Assembly: GCF_000426045.1 (NCBI RefSeq)
Contig: NZ_AUEP01000010.1
Coordinates: forward strand, 1 to 64,000
Origin: Marmoricola sp. URHB0036
GTDB lineage: Bacteria; Actinomycetota; Actinomycetes; Propionibacteriales; Nocardioidaceae
DNA: 64,000 nt
Direction: 5' to 3'
Below the pieces are notes generated by a model. It was not told the origin of the DNA and did not search any database. It worked only from the letters and a program-made list of their open reading frames with translations. Below, one piece after another: positions 37,300 through 45,297 of this stretch (the stretch's first letter is position 1; the number at the start of each line of letters is the position of its first letter). The position numbers and the translations under genes are program-made.

Positions 37300-37554
37300 A
37301 TGACCAACGACGAGCCCCTGAACGACGACGAGCTGGACACCACGGCAGGCGGTTCCGAGGCCGTTCCGGGCGGCGACGCCGACGGCACTGACGGTGACGG
37401 CACCGACGGGACCGACGGCGGCGCCAGCGACGCGGACGGCACCGACGGCGATGGGACCGACGGCACGGACGGCGATGCCACCGACGGCGGCGACGCCGAC
37501 GGCACCGATGGTGACTCCACCGACAGCACGGACGGCGACGCGAGCGACGGGTGA
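37300..37554 (+). CDS. RiPP-precursor-like peptide with Asp/Gly/Thr repeat core
   Basis: The 84-residue product starts MTNDEPLNDDELDTTAGG, resembling leader peptides that end in a Leu-x-x-x-Ala-Gly-Gly cleavage site. After SEAVPGG, almost only Asp, Gly, Thr, Ser and Ala follow, with three copies of DADGTDGD[G/S]TD[G/S]TDG at residues 26-40, 44-58 and 65-79. There is no Cys, Lys or aromatic residue. AGGAGG lies 6 bases before ATG 37300; a longer open frame from 37216 lacks a ribosome site. The stop overlaps the start of a JmjC/cupin hydroxylase gene (GTGA), so the peptide is its likely substrate. An acidic low-complexity protein without modification remains possible. Confidence 0.72.
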   Translation: MTNDEPLNDDELDTTAGGSEAVPGGDADGTDGDGTDGTDGGASDADGTDGDGTDGTDGDATDGGDADGTDGDSTDSTDGDASDG

Positions 37555-38690
37555 CCGATGCCCTCGAGCTGCTGAGCGGGGACGCCCAGTCCTTCGTCGA
37601 GAAGATCTGGGCGTCCCACGTCCACCTGCACCAGACCGACCCCACTGACCTGGTCGGGCTGCTCTCCTTCGACGACGTCGACGAGCTGCTGACGTCGTCG
37701 GCCATCCGCACGCCCGCGGTCCGGTTGGCGCAGGACGGCTCGGTGCTGGCCCAGTCGCGCTACACGCGCAGTGGCGCCACCCTGGCCGGCCAGCCCCTGA
37801 CCGGTCTGGTGGACGCCCGCAAGGTGATCGACCTGTTCGAGGGCGGCGCGACCGTCGTACTCCAGGGACTGCATCGCTACTGGCCCCCGCTGACCCGCCT
37901 CGTCGCCGAGCTCGAGCTCGCGCTCGGCCACCCCTGTCAGGCCAACGCCTACCTGACCCCACCCGGGTCGCAGGGCTTCGCCGTGCACAGCGACAGCCAC
38001 GACGTCTTCGTCTTCCAGACCCACGGAGCCAAGCTGTGGGAGGTCCATCCCGCACCCGGCGAGAGTGCCGAGGTCCGCGAGGTGCTGCTCGAGCCCGGGC
38101 TGAGCATGTACCTGCCGACGGGCACCCCGCACGCCGCCCGGGCCCAGGACGCGGTCTCGCTGCACGTCACGATCGGCATCAACCAGGTCACCTGGCGCAC
38201 CCTGCTCGACCGGGCCGTGGCCCGGGCCATGGATCAGGTGGAGGCCGATGCCCACCTGCCGGCGGGCTACCTCGAGGACCCCGACGCCCTGGTCGCCGGG
38301 CTCGACGACCGGCTGACGGCGCTTCGCGAGGCCCTGGCCGAGACCGACCTCTCGCGGGTGGCCGACGAGCAGACCAGGTCGTTCCTGGAGAAGCGCAACG
38401 GGCACCTCCGCGGTTCCCTGGTCGACCGGATGGCCCTCGACTCGGTCACCGGCAACACCCGGCTGCGCCGTCGGCCCGGCAAGCCCTGCGTGCTGCGCCC
38501 CGACGGCGACCGTCTGCACGTCCTGCTCGGCGACCGCCGGATGACGGTCCCGGCGCGCATCACCGACGCCGTCGAACGCGTCCGCACCCTCGGGGTGTTC
38601 ACCCCCGACGACCTCGGGCTGGACACCGAGTCCGGCCTGGTCCTGTGCCGCCGGTTGATCCGCGAGGGACTGCTCGAGGTCGTCCGCTGA
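37551..38690 (+). CDS. JmjC/cupin-type 2-oxoglutarate hydroxylase (RoxA/YcfD-like)
   Basis: The 379-residue protein belongs to the JmjC-domain Cupin_4 group that includes the ribosomal arginine hydroxylase YcfD. The iron triad is visible: HSDSHDVFVFQTHGAKLWEV gives His146 and Asp148, and GTPHAARA gives His194. The family hydroxylates side chains of proteins using Fe(II), O2 and 2-oxoglutarate. The C-terminal half (about residues 230-379) is helical/winged-helix-like, as in YcfD relatives (PGKPCVLRP, then FTPDDLGL). It is coupled to the upstream repeat peptide, which makes peptide hydroxylation, for example of Asp, the leading idea (inference). Confidence 0.88.
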   Translation: MTDALELLSGDAQSFVEKIWASHVHLHQTDPTDLVGLLSFDDVDELLTSSAIRTPAVRLAQDGSVLAQSRYTRSGATLAGQPLTGLVDARKVIDLFEGGATVVLQGLHRYWPPLTRLVAELELALGHPCQANAYLTPPGSQGFAVHSDSHDVFVFQTHGAKLWEVHPAPGESAEVREVLLEPGLSMYLPTGTPHAARAQDAVSLHVTIGINQVTWRTLLDRAVARAMDQVEADAHLPAGYLEDPDALVAGLDDRLTALREALAETDLSRVADEQTRSFLEKRNGHLRGSLVDRMALDSVTGNTRLRRRPGKPCVLRPDGDRLHVLLGDRRMTVPARITDAVERVRTLGVFTPDDLGLDTESGLVLCRRLIREGLLEVVR

Positions 38691-39592
38691 CCCCGTCGGC
38701 GCGTGCTGCCGCCCGCGGTGGCGACTTCCGGTGCTCGGTCGCCTCCGAGCAGCGGCAGGACGACCTTGCCGGCACCGCCACCCACGTCACCGCGTTCCTG
38801 CTCGTCGAGCACCACGGGCCGTGGGGCACCAGCGCGCCCCGGGACAGCCGGCTGCCCGACACGGTGCGAGCGCACCTGACGACCCACAAGAACATCAAGG
38901 TGCTGCTGGCCCGTCGGCACCACCGGGCCCATCGCGGGCCCGACTTCCGCGCCTTCCTGTGCTTCCCGGCGAGGCGGCTGCTGCTCACCTCGACCTTCGT
39001 CGACCCCGAGGAGCTGACCCGTCTCGACCTCGACGCTGTCGCGCGCGGTGAGGCACCCGACTGGGACCGGATGGCCGGCCCGCTGTTCGGGGTCTGCACC
39101 CACGGACGGCACGACGCGTGCTGTGCCGAGCGCGGGCGTCCGGTCGCGTCCTCGCTGACGGCGAGCCACCCGGCGCAGACCTGGGAGATCTCGCACATCG
39201 GCGGCGATCGCTTCGCGGCCAACATGGTGGTCCTGCCCGAGGGGCTCTACTACGGCCGGATGGAGCCGGGGTCGGCCGGCGAGGTCGCTCTGCTGCACGA
39301 GGCCGGACGGCTCGACGTCGATCGGCTGCGCGGGCGGTCGTCGTACCCCATGCACGTGCAGTACGCCGAGATCGCGCTGCGCCGACTGCTGGGGGAGGAC
39401 CGCCTCGACGCCGTACGACTCGTGCGCCGGGAGGGATGGACCGCCGTGTTCGCCCATTCCGACGACTCCGGCTCGCGGGAGTGGGCCGTCACGGTCAGCC
39501 GTCGTACGGACGGGGAGGGGCAGCTCACCTGTGGCCTGGAGCGCCTTAGTCCCGTCCCGGTGCACGACGTCGTCTCGATCGAGCAGATCTGA
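38687..39592 (+). CDS. Sucrase-ferredoxin-like Fe-S protein
   Basis: The 301-residue protein is a thioredoxin-fold [2Fe-2S] protein of the Suc_Fer-like family: FRCSVASEQRQDDLAGTA and FLLVEHHGPWG near the start, then VCTHGRHDACCAERGRPVA, with Cys137 and a CC pair as cluster ligands, and SHIGGDRFAANMVVLPEGLYYGR. It may supply electrons. Start: no ATG/GTG/TTG fits well. CTG 38687 overlaps the hydroxylase stop as CTGA and has GAGG at a good distance; GTG 38645 is the alternative and would overlap by 46 bases. It is the third gene of the candidate peptide-modification unit. Confidence 0.87.
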   Translation: MTPSARAAARGGDFRCSVASEQRQDDLAGTATHVTAFLLVEHHGPWGTSAPRDSRLPDTVRAHLTTHKNIKVLLARRHHRAHRGPDFRAFLCFPARRLLLTSTFVDPEELTRLDLDAVARGEAPDWDRMAGPLFGVCTHGRHDACCAERGRPVASSLTASHPAQTWEISHIGGDRFAANMVVLPEGLYYGRMEPGSAGEVALLHEAGRLDVDRLRGRSSYPMHVQYAEIALRRLLGEDRLDAVRLVRREGWTAVFAHSDDSGSREWAVTVSRRTDGEGQLTCGLERLSPVPVHDVVSIEQI

Positions 39593-39610
39593 GGCACCTG
39601 AGCTCTCCGC

Positions 39611-39645
39611 CTAAGGCAATGGCCGATGTCCGGTCGGCGTCTTAG
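39611..39645. promoter_or_regulatory. Nested inverted repeat upstream of the small ORF / LuxR unit
   Basis: CTAAG (39611-39615) and CTTAG (39641-39645) flank GCCGA / TCGGC arms (39622-39638). It lies 43 bases before the small gene and could be a hairpin ending the previous unit or a regulator site. A second near-palindrome, CTGGAATCGA...TCGATCCAG, follows at 39649-39670. Confidence 0.4.
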
Positions 39646-39687
39646 CACTGGAATCGAGTCATCGATCCAGTCAAGGAGATGAGCACC

Positions 39688-39828
39688 ATGTACAGCCCCC
39701 TCAACGAGGACTACATGTTCCAGGAGATGAAGAACCGGACGGAGAGCCTGCTCCGTCCTCACCGTGAGGACGTCGCCGCACGCGCCGGACGCCGTTGGTG
39801 GCGCCGCGCGACGCACCGTGCGGGATGA
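39688..39828 (+). CDS. 46-residue basic small protein coupled to the LuxR gene
   Basis: The product starts MYSPLNEDYMFQEMKNRTES and ends in an Arg/Trp-rich tail (RAGRRWWRRATHRAG). AAGGAG lies 9 bases before ATG 39688. Its TGA stop overlaps the ATG of the LuxR gene (ATGA at 39825-39828), so it is in position to couple translation. The N-terminal half is acidic and amphipathic, the C-terminal half strongly basic. I do not recognise a named family. It could be a regulator partner, a leader peptide or an antimicrobial-like peptide. Confidence 0.68.
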   Translation: MYSPLNEDYMFQEMKNRTESLLRPHREDVAARAGRRWWRRATHRAG

Positions 39829-42752
39829 TGACCGATGTGCGGATGGACCGGAGCAGGACCGAGACCCTCGTCGGACGTGACGGGGAGCTCGAGGTCCTGC
39901 TCCGCTCTGCCACCGGGACCGAGCACACCCGGATGCTTCTCCTCTCGGGCGACGCAGGCGTCGGCAAGACCCGCCTGCTGACCGAGGCGCTCGACCGCCT
40001 CACCGCCGACGGTTGGCGCACCCTCGTCGGCCACTGTCTCGACTTCGGCGAGACCTCCATGCCCTACCTCCCCTTCGCGGAGATGCTCGCCCAGGTGGGC
40101 GAGGTCGCCCCCGAGCTCGTCGAGCAGGACCTCCACCCCGCCCTGGCCCGGCTGCGGCACCGCGCGCCGGCCGACGAGCCCACCGAGGGCCTCGACCGGG
40201 CCGAGGTGTTCGAGGCGATGTACGTCCTCGTCGAGGACCTCGCCGCGCTCGGCCCCGTCGTCCTCGTCGTCGAGGACGCTCACTGGGCCGATGCCAGCAC
40301 GCGAGACCTGATCAGCTTCCTGCTCTCCCGTCGGCTCCGGGGCCGCTGCCTGATCGTGGCCACCTTCCGCTCCGACGAGATGCACCGCCGCCACCCGCTG
40401 CGCCAGCGGGTGGCCGAGTGGGTGCGCCTCCCCGGCGTCGAGCGGGTCCAGCTCGACCCACTGCCACCGGGCGCCGTGCGCGGCCTGGTCGAGCAGATGA
40501 TCGGCAGCCAGGGCAACTCCCTCGGCGAGCAGTATGACGACGACATCGAGCGGATCGTCCAGCGTGCCCAGGGCAACGCCTTCTACGTCGAGGAGCTGGT
40601 CAGCGCCTTCCTCGGCGGTGGCTGGAGCCTGCCCGAGGACCTCGCCGATCTCCTCCTCGTGCGGCTGGACCGACTCGACGAGTCCGCGCGCGACGTGGTC
40701 CGCGTCGCCTCCGCCGCCGGCCAGCGTGTGCCTCACGACCTGCTCGCCCGGGTCGCACCCGTCACCGAGGACGAGCTCGAGGTGGCGCTGCGCACCGCCA
40801 TCGACGCCAACGTGCTGGTCCGCACCGGCACCTCCGAGTACGCCTTCCGGCACGCCCTCCTCGGCGAGGCCGTCTACGACGACCTGCTGCCCGGCGAGCG
40901 GATGCGCCTGCACACGGCGTACGCCGAGGCGGTGCGCGAGCTCCACGGCAGCCGCCAGTCGGCCAACCTGGCCCGGCACGCGCTCGCCTCCCACGACCTG
41001 CCCACCGCCCTGCAGGCCAGCGTGGAGGCCGGCGACCAGGCCCTCGCCAGCGGCGGGCCCGACGAGGCGGCCAAGCACTACACGACAGCGCTGGAGATCT
41101 ACGCGCGCGCCGCACGCCACCTCGACGACCCGCCCGACGAGGCCGAGCTGGTGGCCCGCACGGTCGACGCGCTGTGCAGCTCCGGGCGACCCGAGACGGC
41201 GCTCGCGCTGATCGACTCCCACCTGGGCCGGCTCCCCGCCGACGCGCCGCCCATCGCCCGCGCGCGGTTGCTCCTCGCCCGGGTCGAGGCGCTGCGCTCC
41301 ACCGAGACCGACGCCCAGCCGAGCCTGGTCAGCGGCGAGGCACTCGAGCTGGTCGGCCCCGAGCCCACCCACCTGCGGGCCAGGATCCTGGCGATGCACG
41401 CGCAGGCGCTGATCTGGGACGGCCGCTTCGACGAGGCCCGGCACGAGGCCGACGAGGCGATCGAGCTGGCCGACCAGCTGGGGCTGCCGCGCCTGGCCGC
41501 CGACGTCGGCGTCACGCTGACCTGGCTCAGCCAGCACCTCGACCTCGGCGAGAAGAGCCGGGCCGAGCTGAAGCGGATCATCGCCGAGGCGCAGGCGCGC
41601 GGTGACGTGCTCAGCGAGATGCGCGGCTACCAGCGCTGCGGCGGTCTCGAGTACGACTACGGCGAGCTGGCCGCGGCCCAGGCCAACTTCCTCGAGGCGG
41701 CCCGGCTCGCACGCGAGATCGGCCGACCGTGGACGATCCAGGGCATCGCCGGCCGGATGCAGGCCGCCGTGATGGCCTACATGCGCGGCGAGTGGGAGGA
41801 AGCCCTGGCCATCGCCGACTACAGCAACGAGGACCCGCCGCCGACCCCGCGCGCCATGCTCGATGCCGTCGCCCTCGCGGTGGCCGCCGGGCGCGGAGAC
41901 GTCTCCGCGCTGGGCCGGTTCTCCGGCCTGCGCGAGCGGTGGCACCGCGAAGGTCTCGTCGCCGTGGTGGGTGGCGGTGCCGCGATCGAGCTGCAATCCC
42001 TCCGCGACGGAGCAGCAGCCGCCGTCGCGACGTACGACGACCTCTGCTGCGTGCTCACCCCGCTCTGGGGCGAGAGCTTCGGTGCTCGTCTCCGGCTGGC
42101 GACCCTGGCCCTGTCGGCACTCGCCGACGAGGCGCCGCGCACCTCCACGGCCGCCCGCGACGAGGTGCGCGCGAGCGCAGCCAGGCTGATCGGCGACGCC
42201 GACCGGGTGCTGGCCGTGCGCGACGAGGACGAGCGACCGTTCGCGATCGAGGGCCGGGCCTGGGCGGCGCGGCTGCGGGCCGAGGAGCTCCGGCTCGAGT
42301 GGCTGCTGGGCGGACGTGTCGACCTCGACGACCTCGTCAGTCGCTGGCAGCGGTCGGTGGAGCTGTTCTCCGACCTCGGCCACGTCTACGAGGAGGCGCG
42401 GGCCCGCACCCAGCTCGCTCTCGTCCTTCGGGCCGCCGGCGACGGCGAGGCCAGCCAGGAGCAGGCCGGTGCCGCGCGCACGGTCGCCGCGCGACTCCGC
42501 TCCAAGCCGCTGCTCGACGAGCTCGGGTCGACCGGGCGCGCGAGTGGCGCCGACGCGGGTGCGCTCACGCCGCGCGAGCGCGAGATCCTCACCCTCGTCG
42601 CCGCCGGACGCAGCAACGGCGAGATCGGCAAGCAACTGTTCATCTCGGCCAAGACCGTGAGCGTGCACGTCTCCAACGTGATGGCCAAGCTCGGCGCCGG
42701 CAGCCGCACCGAGGCCAGCGCGCTCGCCCGCCGGGCCGGGCTCATCGACTGA
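39825..42752 (+). CDS. LAL-type LuxR transcriptional regulator (AAA ATPase)
   Basis: The 975-residue protein has an N-terminal ATPase with Walker A GDAGVGKT (residues 42-49) and a Walker B region VVLVVEDAHWADAS (about 146-159), a long helical-repeat middle with TPR-like segments, and a C-terminal LuxR helix-turn-helix (LTPREREILTLVAAGRSNGE, then TVSVHVSNVMAKLG, last 60 residues). This is the large ATP-binding regulator of the LuxR family (MalT-like). ATG 39825 overlaps the small gene's stop. The target is unknown; the neighbouring hydrolase and P450 genes are candidates. Confidence 0.92.
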   Translation: MMTDVRMDRSRTETLVGRDGELEVLLRSATGTEHTRMLLLSGDAGVGKTRLLTEALDRLTADGWRTLVGHCLDFGETSMPYLPFAEMLAQVGEVAPELVEQDLHPALARLRHRAPADEPTEGLDRAEVFEAMYVLVEDLAALGPVVLVVEDAHWADASTRDLISFLLSRRLRGRCLIVATFRSDEMHRRHPLRQRVAEWVRLPGVERVQLDPLPPGAVRGLVEQMIGSQGNSLGEQYDDDIERIVQRAQGNAFYVEELVSAFLGGGWSLPEDLADLLLVRLDRLDESARDVVRVASAAGQRVPHDLLARVAPVTEDELEVALRTAIDANVLVRTGTSEYAFRHALLGEAVYDDLLPGERMRLHTAYAEAVRELHGSRQSANLARHALASHDLPTALQASVEAGDQALASGGPDEAAKHYTTALEIYARAARHLDDPPDEAELVARTVDALCSSGRPETALALIDSHLGRLPADAPPIARARLLLARVEALRSTETDAQPSLVSGEALELVGPEPTHLRARILAMHAQALIWDGRFDEARHEADEAIELADQLGLPRLAADVGVTLTWLSQHLDLGEKSRAELKRIIAEAQARGDVLSEMRGYQRCGGLEYDYGELAAAQANFLEAARLAREIGRPWTIQGIAGRMQAAVMAYMRGEWEEALAIADYSNEDPPPTPRAMLDAVALAVAAGRGDVSALGRFSGLRERWHREGLVAVVGGGAAIELQSLRDGAAAAVATYDDLCCVLTPLWGESFGARLRLATLALSALADEAPRTSTAARDEVRASAARLIGDADRVLAVRDEDERPFAIEGRAWAARLRAEELRLEWLLGGRVDLDDLVSRWQRSVELFSDLGHVYEEARARTQLALVLRAAGDGEASQEQAGAARTVAARLRSKPLLDELGSTGRASGADAGALTPREREILTLVAAGRSNGEIGKQLFISAKTVSVHVSNVMAKLGAGSRTEASALARRAGLID

Positions 42753-42790
42753 CGCTGCTGCCGCTGGTAGCCACCGCCGGGTCCCGTACC

Positions 42791-42796
42791 TAGGGT
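42791..42796 (+). promoter_or_regulatory. -10 hexamer for a leaderless alpha/beta hydrolase mRNA
   Basis: TAGGGT, 6 bases, then ATG 42803. No ribosome site is seen in the 50-base gap after the LuxR stop. Confidence 0.5.
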
Positions 42797-42802
42797 CGTC
42801 GC

Positions 42803-43669
42803 ATGGTCGTGACCCAGGTGCTGCCGACTCGACTGGGGCCGGTCGAGGTCGCGCACCTGCCCGGTCCGAAGCCGCCGGTCCTGTTCTTCCCGGGCGGACA
42901 CTGTCCGGCTGCCGGCGACTGTGGCTGGAGCCTCTACACCGATGCCGGGCACGCACTCGTGGCCTTCTCGCGCCCCGGCTACGGCCGCACCGACGTCGGC
43001 CGGCTCAACGCCGGCGAGTTCGTCCCGGCCGTGGGTGACTGCTGCGACCTCCTGGGAGTCGAGGAGACGGCTGCGGTCGTCGGAGTCTCGTTCGGGGGAC
43101 TGCAAGCCATCGAGGTGGCGGTCCAGCTGCCGCAGCTTGCCCCCAGGCTCGTGCTCCACAGCTGCGCACCCTCGACGTACTCCTATCCCGACACCCGCAG
43201 GGAGACCCTCGCCGGGCCGGTCGTCTTCGGCCCCACCCTGCAAGGGCTGACCTGGCGTGGCGTTTCGCGACTGGTGGCCACCGAGGCCGGCCTGCGGAGG
43301 ATGGTCGGCGCCCTGTCGAGGCGGCCCGTCGGCGAGTGGTGGCACACCTGGTCGGAGGATGACAAGCGCCGCAGCCGCGACCTGTTCCTGACCATGGACT
43401 CCGGCAGCGGATTCGCCCACGACCTGTGGCAGGGACGGCCGGACCGGTCCGGCCACCGGCGCCTCCTCCAGACCCAGGTGCCGTGCCCCACGCTCGTGAC
43501 CGCCTCACCATGGGACGGTGGCGTGGGCTTCATCCATGCGCAGGACCTGGCAGCCACCATCCCGGACGCCACCCTCGTGGAGCTCGGCAGCCCCAGCCAC
43601 CTGTTCTGGGTCGGACCGGAGCGGACCCAGGCGCAGGCGGCCGTCGCCGGTTTCCTGCCCAGCGGCTGA
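42803..43669 (+). CDS. Alpha/beta-fold hydrolase
   Basis: The 288-residue protein has LFFPGGHCPAAGDCG, FSRPGYGRTDVG, the nucleophile elbow VVGVSFGGLQAIE (GxSxG with Ser) and a late LGSPSHLFWVGPE, which carries the catalytic His. It is a general esterase/lipase-like hydrolase; the substrate is unknown. It lies between the LuxR regulator and a P450 gene on the same strand, each with its own promoter-like hexamer. Confidence 0.87.
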   Translation: MVVTQVLPTRLGPVEVAHLPGPKPPVLFFPGGHCPAAGDCGWSLYTDAGHALVAFSRPGYGRTDVGRLNAGEFVPAVGDCCDLLGVEETAAVVGVSFGGLQAIEVAVQLPQLAPRLVLHSCAPSTYSYPDTRRETLAGPVVFGPTLQGLTWRGVSRLVATEAGLRRMVGALSRRPVGEWWHTWSEDDKRRSRDLFLTMDSGSGFAHDLWQGRPDRSGHRRLLQTQVPCPTLVTASPWDGGVGFIHAQDLAATIPDATLVELGSPSHLFWVGPERTQAQAAVAGFLPSG

Positions 43670-43701
43670 ACGGCGGCCTCGTCGCTGCCCCCCGTGCCCG
43701 G

Positions 43702-43707
43702 CATACT
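43702..43707 (+). promoter_or_regulatory. -10 hexamer for a leaderless P450 mRNA
   Basis: CATACT, 6 bases, then ATG 43714. The gap after the hydrolase stop is 44 bases and has no ribosome site. Confidence 0.45.
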
Positions 43708-43713
43708 CTGCGT

Positions 43714-45096
43714 ATGTCGACCGAGACCGTGACCGCGCGCCGCTTCGCGAAGATGCGGCCCGTCCCGCTGGTGGACGCCCCTCCCGTCGACCGGGCCGAG
43801 CTGCCACCCGGGCCCCACCTGCACGGCCTGCTGCAGAGCATCGGTCTGCTGCGCTTCCGGCACCAGTTCGTCCCCTACCTCAGGCGCAGGTACGGCGACG
43901 TCTTCTCGATCAAGATCCTGCCGGAGGGTCGGCACCTCGTCGTGTTCAACCGGCCCGAGCACGTCAAGGAGATCTTCGCCGGGGATCCCGAGGTCTTCCA
44001 CGCCGGCAAGGGCAACGCCATCCTCGGCCCGGTGATGGGGGAGCACTCGCTGCTGCTCGTCGACTCCGCGCAGCACAAGCGGGCCCGCAGGCTGCTGATG
44101 CCGGCCTTCAACGGCCACGCGCTGCGTGGCTACGAGGACCTCGTCACCGGCCTGGCCAAGACGGAGGTCGGTCGCTGGCAGGAGGGTGTCGCCTTCGCTT
44201 CGCTGGAGCGGATGAATGCGCTCACCCTCGAGGTCATCCTCCAGGTGGTCTTCGGGGTGACCGACGAGGACCGGCTCGGCGAGCTGCGCCCGCTGGTGAA
44301 CAAGACGGTGAACATCCCGCCGCTGGTCTTCCTGGGCTGGGGCTTCCCGAGGCTGCAGAAGTACGGCCCCTGGCGGCGCACCATCGAGAACCAGGTCGAG
44401 CTCGACCGCGTGATGTTCCGGGTGATCTCCGAGCGGCGTGCAGCGTCCGACCTGGCCGACCGGACCGACGTGCTCTCGCGGCTGCTGCTGGTGGAGGACG
44501 AGAACGGCGAGGGGCTGACCGACGAGGAGCTGCGCGACCAGCTGGTCACCCTGCTGCTGGCCGGGCACGAGACCACGGCGACCGCACTGGCGTGGACGCT
44601 GCACGAGCTCGGCCAGGACCCGGTCCAGGAGCGAAAGGCCCGGGATGCTGCGTCGGCCGGCAACTCGGAGTACCTCGAGGCGGTGCTCAAGGAGTCCATG
44701 CGGCTGCATCCCGTGATCCCGATGGTGGTGCGTCACCTGATGGCACCGGCGACGGTCGGCGGGGTCGACCTGCCCCGCGGCGCCAACGTGGCGGCCTCGA
44801 TCATCCTGGCCCACGAGTCGGAGGAGAGGCATCCCGAGCACCTGCGGTTCCGGCCGGAGCGGTTCCTCGAGGGCGAGGTCGCGATCAACACCTGGATCCC
44901 GTTCGGGGGCGGCGTACGACGCTGCATCGGTGCCGGCTTCTCGCTGATGGAGGGCGTGGCCGTGCTGCGCGAGGTGCTCACGACCTACGACGTGGAGCTG
45001 CCGCCCGGGACGACCGAGGTGCCCAAGGTCCGCAACATCACGAGCGTCCCGCGCCACGGTGCCCGGATCGTCGTACGTCGACGCGCGGGCGCCTGA
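43714..45096 (+). CDS. Cytochrome P450
   Basis: The 460-residue haem mono-oxygenase has the I-helix LLAGHETTAT (about residues 282-291), the K-helix motif ESMRLHP (Glu-x-x-Arg), and the haem-binding FGGGVRRCIG with Cys404 as the iron ligand. There is no membrane anchor, so it is cytosolic. The sequence style (PPGPHLHGLLQSI start, PFGGGVRRCIGAGFS) is near the CYP110/fatty-acid-type P450s, but the substrate is not certain. A redox partner is not adjacent; the Suc_Fer-like protein lies 4 kb upstream. Confidence 0.94.
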   Translation: MSTETVTARRFAKMRPVPLVDAPPVDRAELPPGPHLHGLLQSIGLLRFRHQFVPYLRRRYGDVFSIKILPEGRHLVVFNRPEHVKEIFAGDPEVFHAGKGNAILGPVMGEHSLLLVDSAQHKRARRLLMPAFNGHALRGYEDLVTGLAKTEVGRWQEGVAFASLERMNALTLEVILQVVFGVTDEDRLGELRPLVNKTVNIPPLVFLGWGFPRLQKYGPWRRTIENQVELDRVMFRVISERRAASDLADRTDVLSRLLLVEDENGEGLTDEELRDQLVTLLLAGHETTATALAWTLHELGQDPVQERKARDAASAGNSEYLEAVLKESMRLHPVIPMVVRHLMAPATVGGVDLPRGANVAASIILAHESEERHPEHLRFRPERFLEGEVAINTWIPFGGGVRRCIGAGFSLMEGVAVLREVLTTYDVELPPGTTEVPKVRNITSVPRHGARIVVRRRAGA

Positions 45097-45250
45097 CCAC
45101 GGCACCGGCGACCCGGACCTGACGGGTGCGTCGGTCGGGGGAGGGCCGGGCGCCACCCGTCAGGCGACCCGAGGCGCCCCGTCGCCGGGGCCGTCACCAG
45201 TCTGCCCCGATTTCCGACATCTGCGGCAGCCCGTCTAGACGGGTGGAATG

Positions 45251-45282
45251 TGCAAAGAACTCTTTGCAAAGGAATCTTTGCA
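45251..45282. promoter_or_regulatory. Double operator for the ArsR-type regulator
   Basis: TGCAAAGAACTCTTTGCA (45251-45268) and TGCAAAGGAATCTTTGCA (45265-45282) are two perfect-arm inverted repeats that share four bases. They cover the -35 position and spacer of the promoter whose -10 is TAGGCT at 45286. Confidence 0.8.
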
Positions 45283-45285
45283 CCC

Positions 45286-45291
45286 TAGGCT
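45286..45291 (+). promoter_or_regulatory. -10 hexamer for a leaderless ArsR mRNA
   Basis: TAGGCT, 6 bases, then ATG 45298. TTTGCA at 45263-45268, 17 bases upstream, fits as the -35 and lies inside the operator. Confidence 0.65.
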
Positions 45292-45297
45292 GTCGGC

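Noticed and set aside
37300-37554. RTX-type calcium-binding repeat protein
   Set aside because: The repeats lack the GGxGxDxxx nonapeptide with a hydrophobic position; the tail has no hydrophobic residues beyond Ala.
39759-42956. 1065-codon minus-strand open frame
   Set aside because: Antisense to the LuxR regulator with Walker A and HTH motifs; its own translation has no domain and biased composition.
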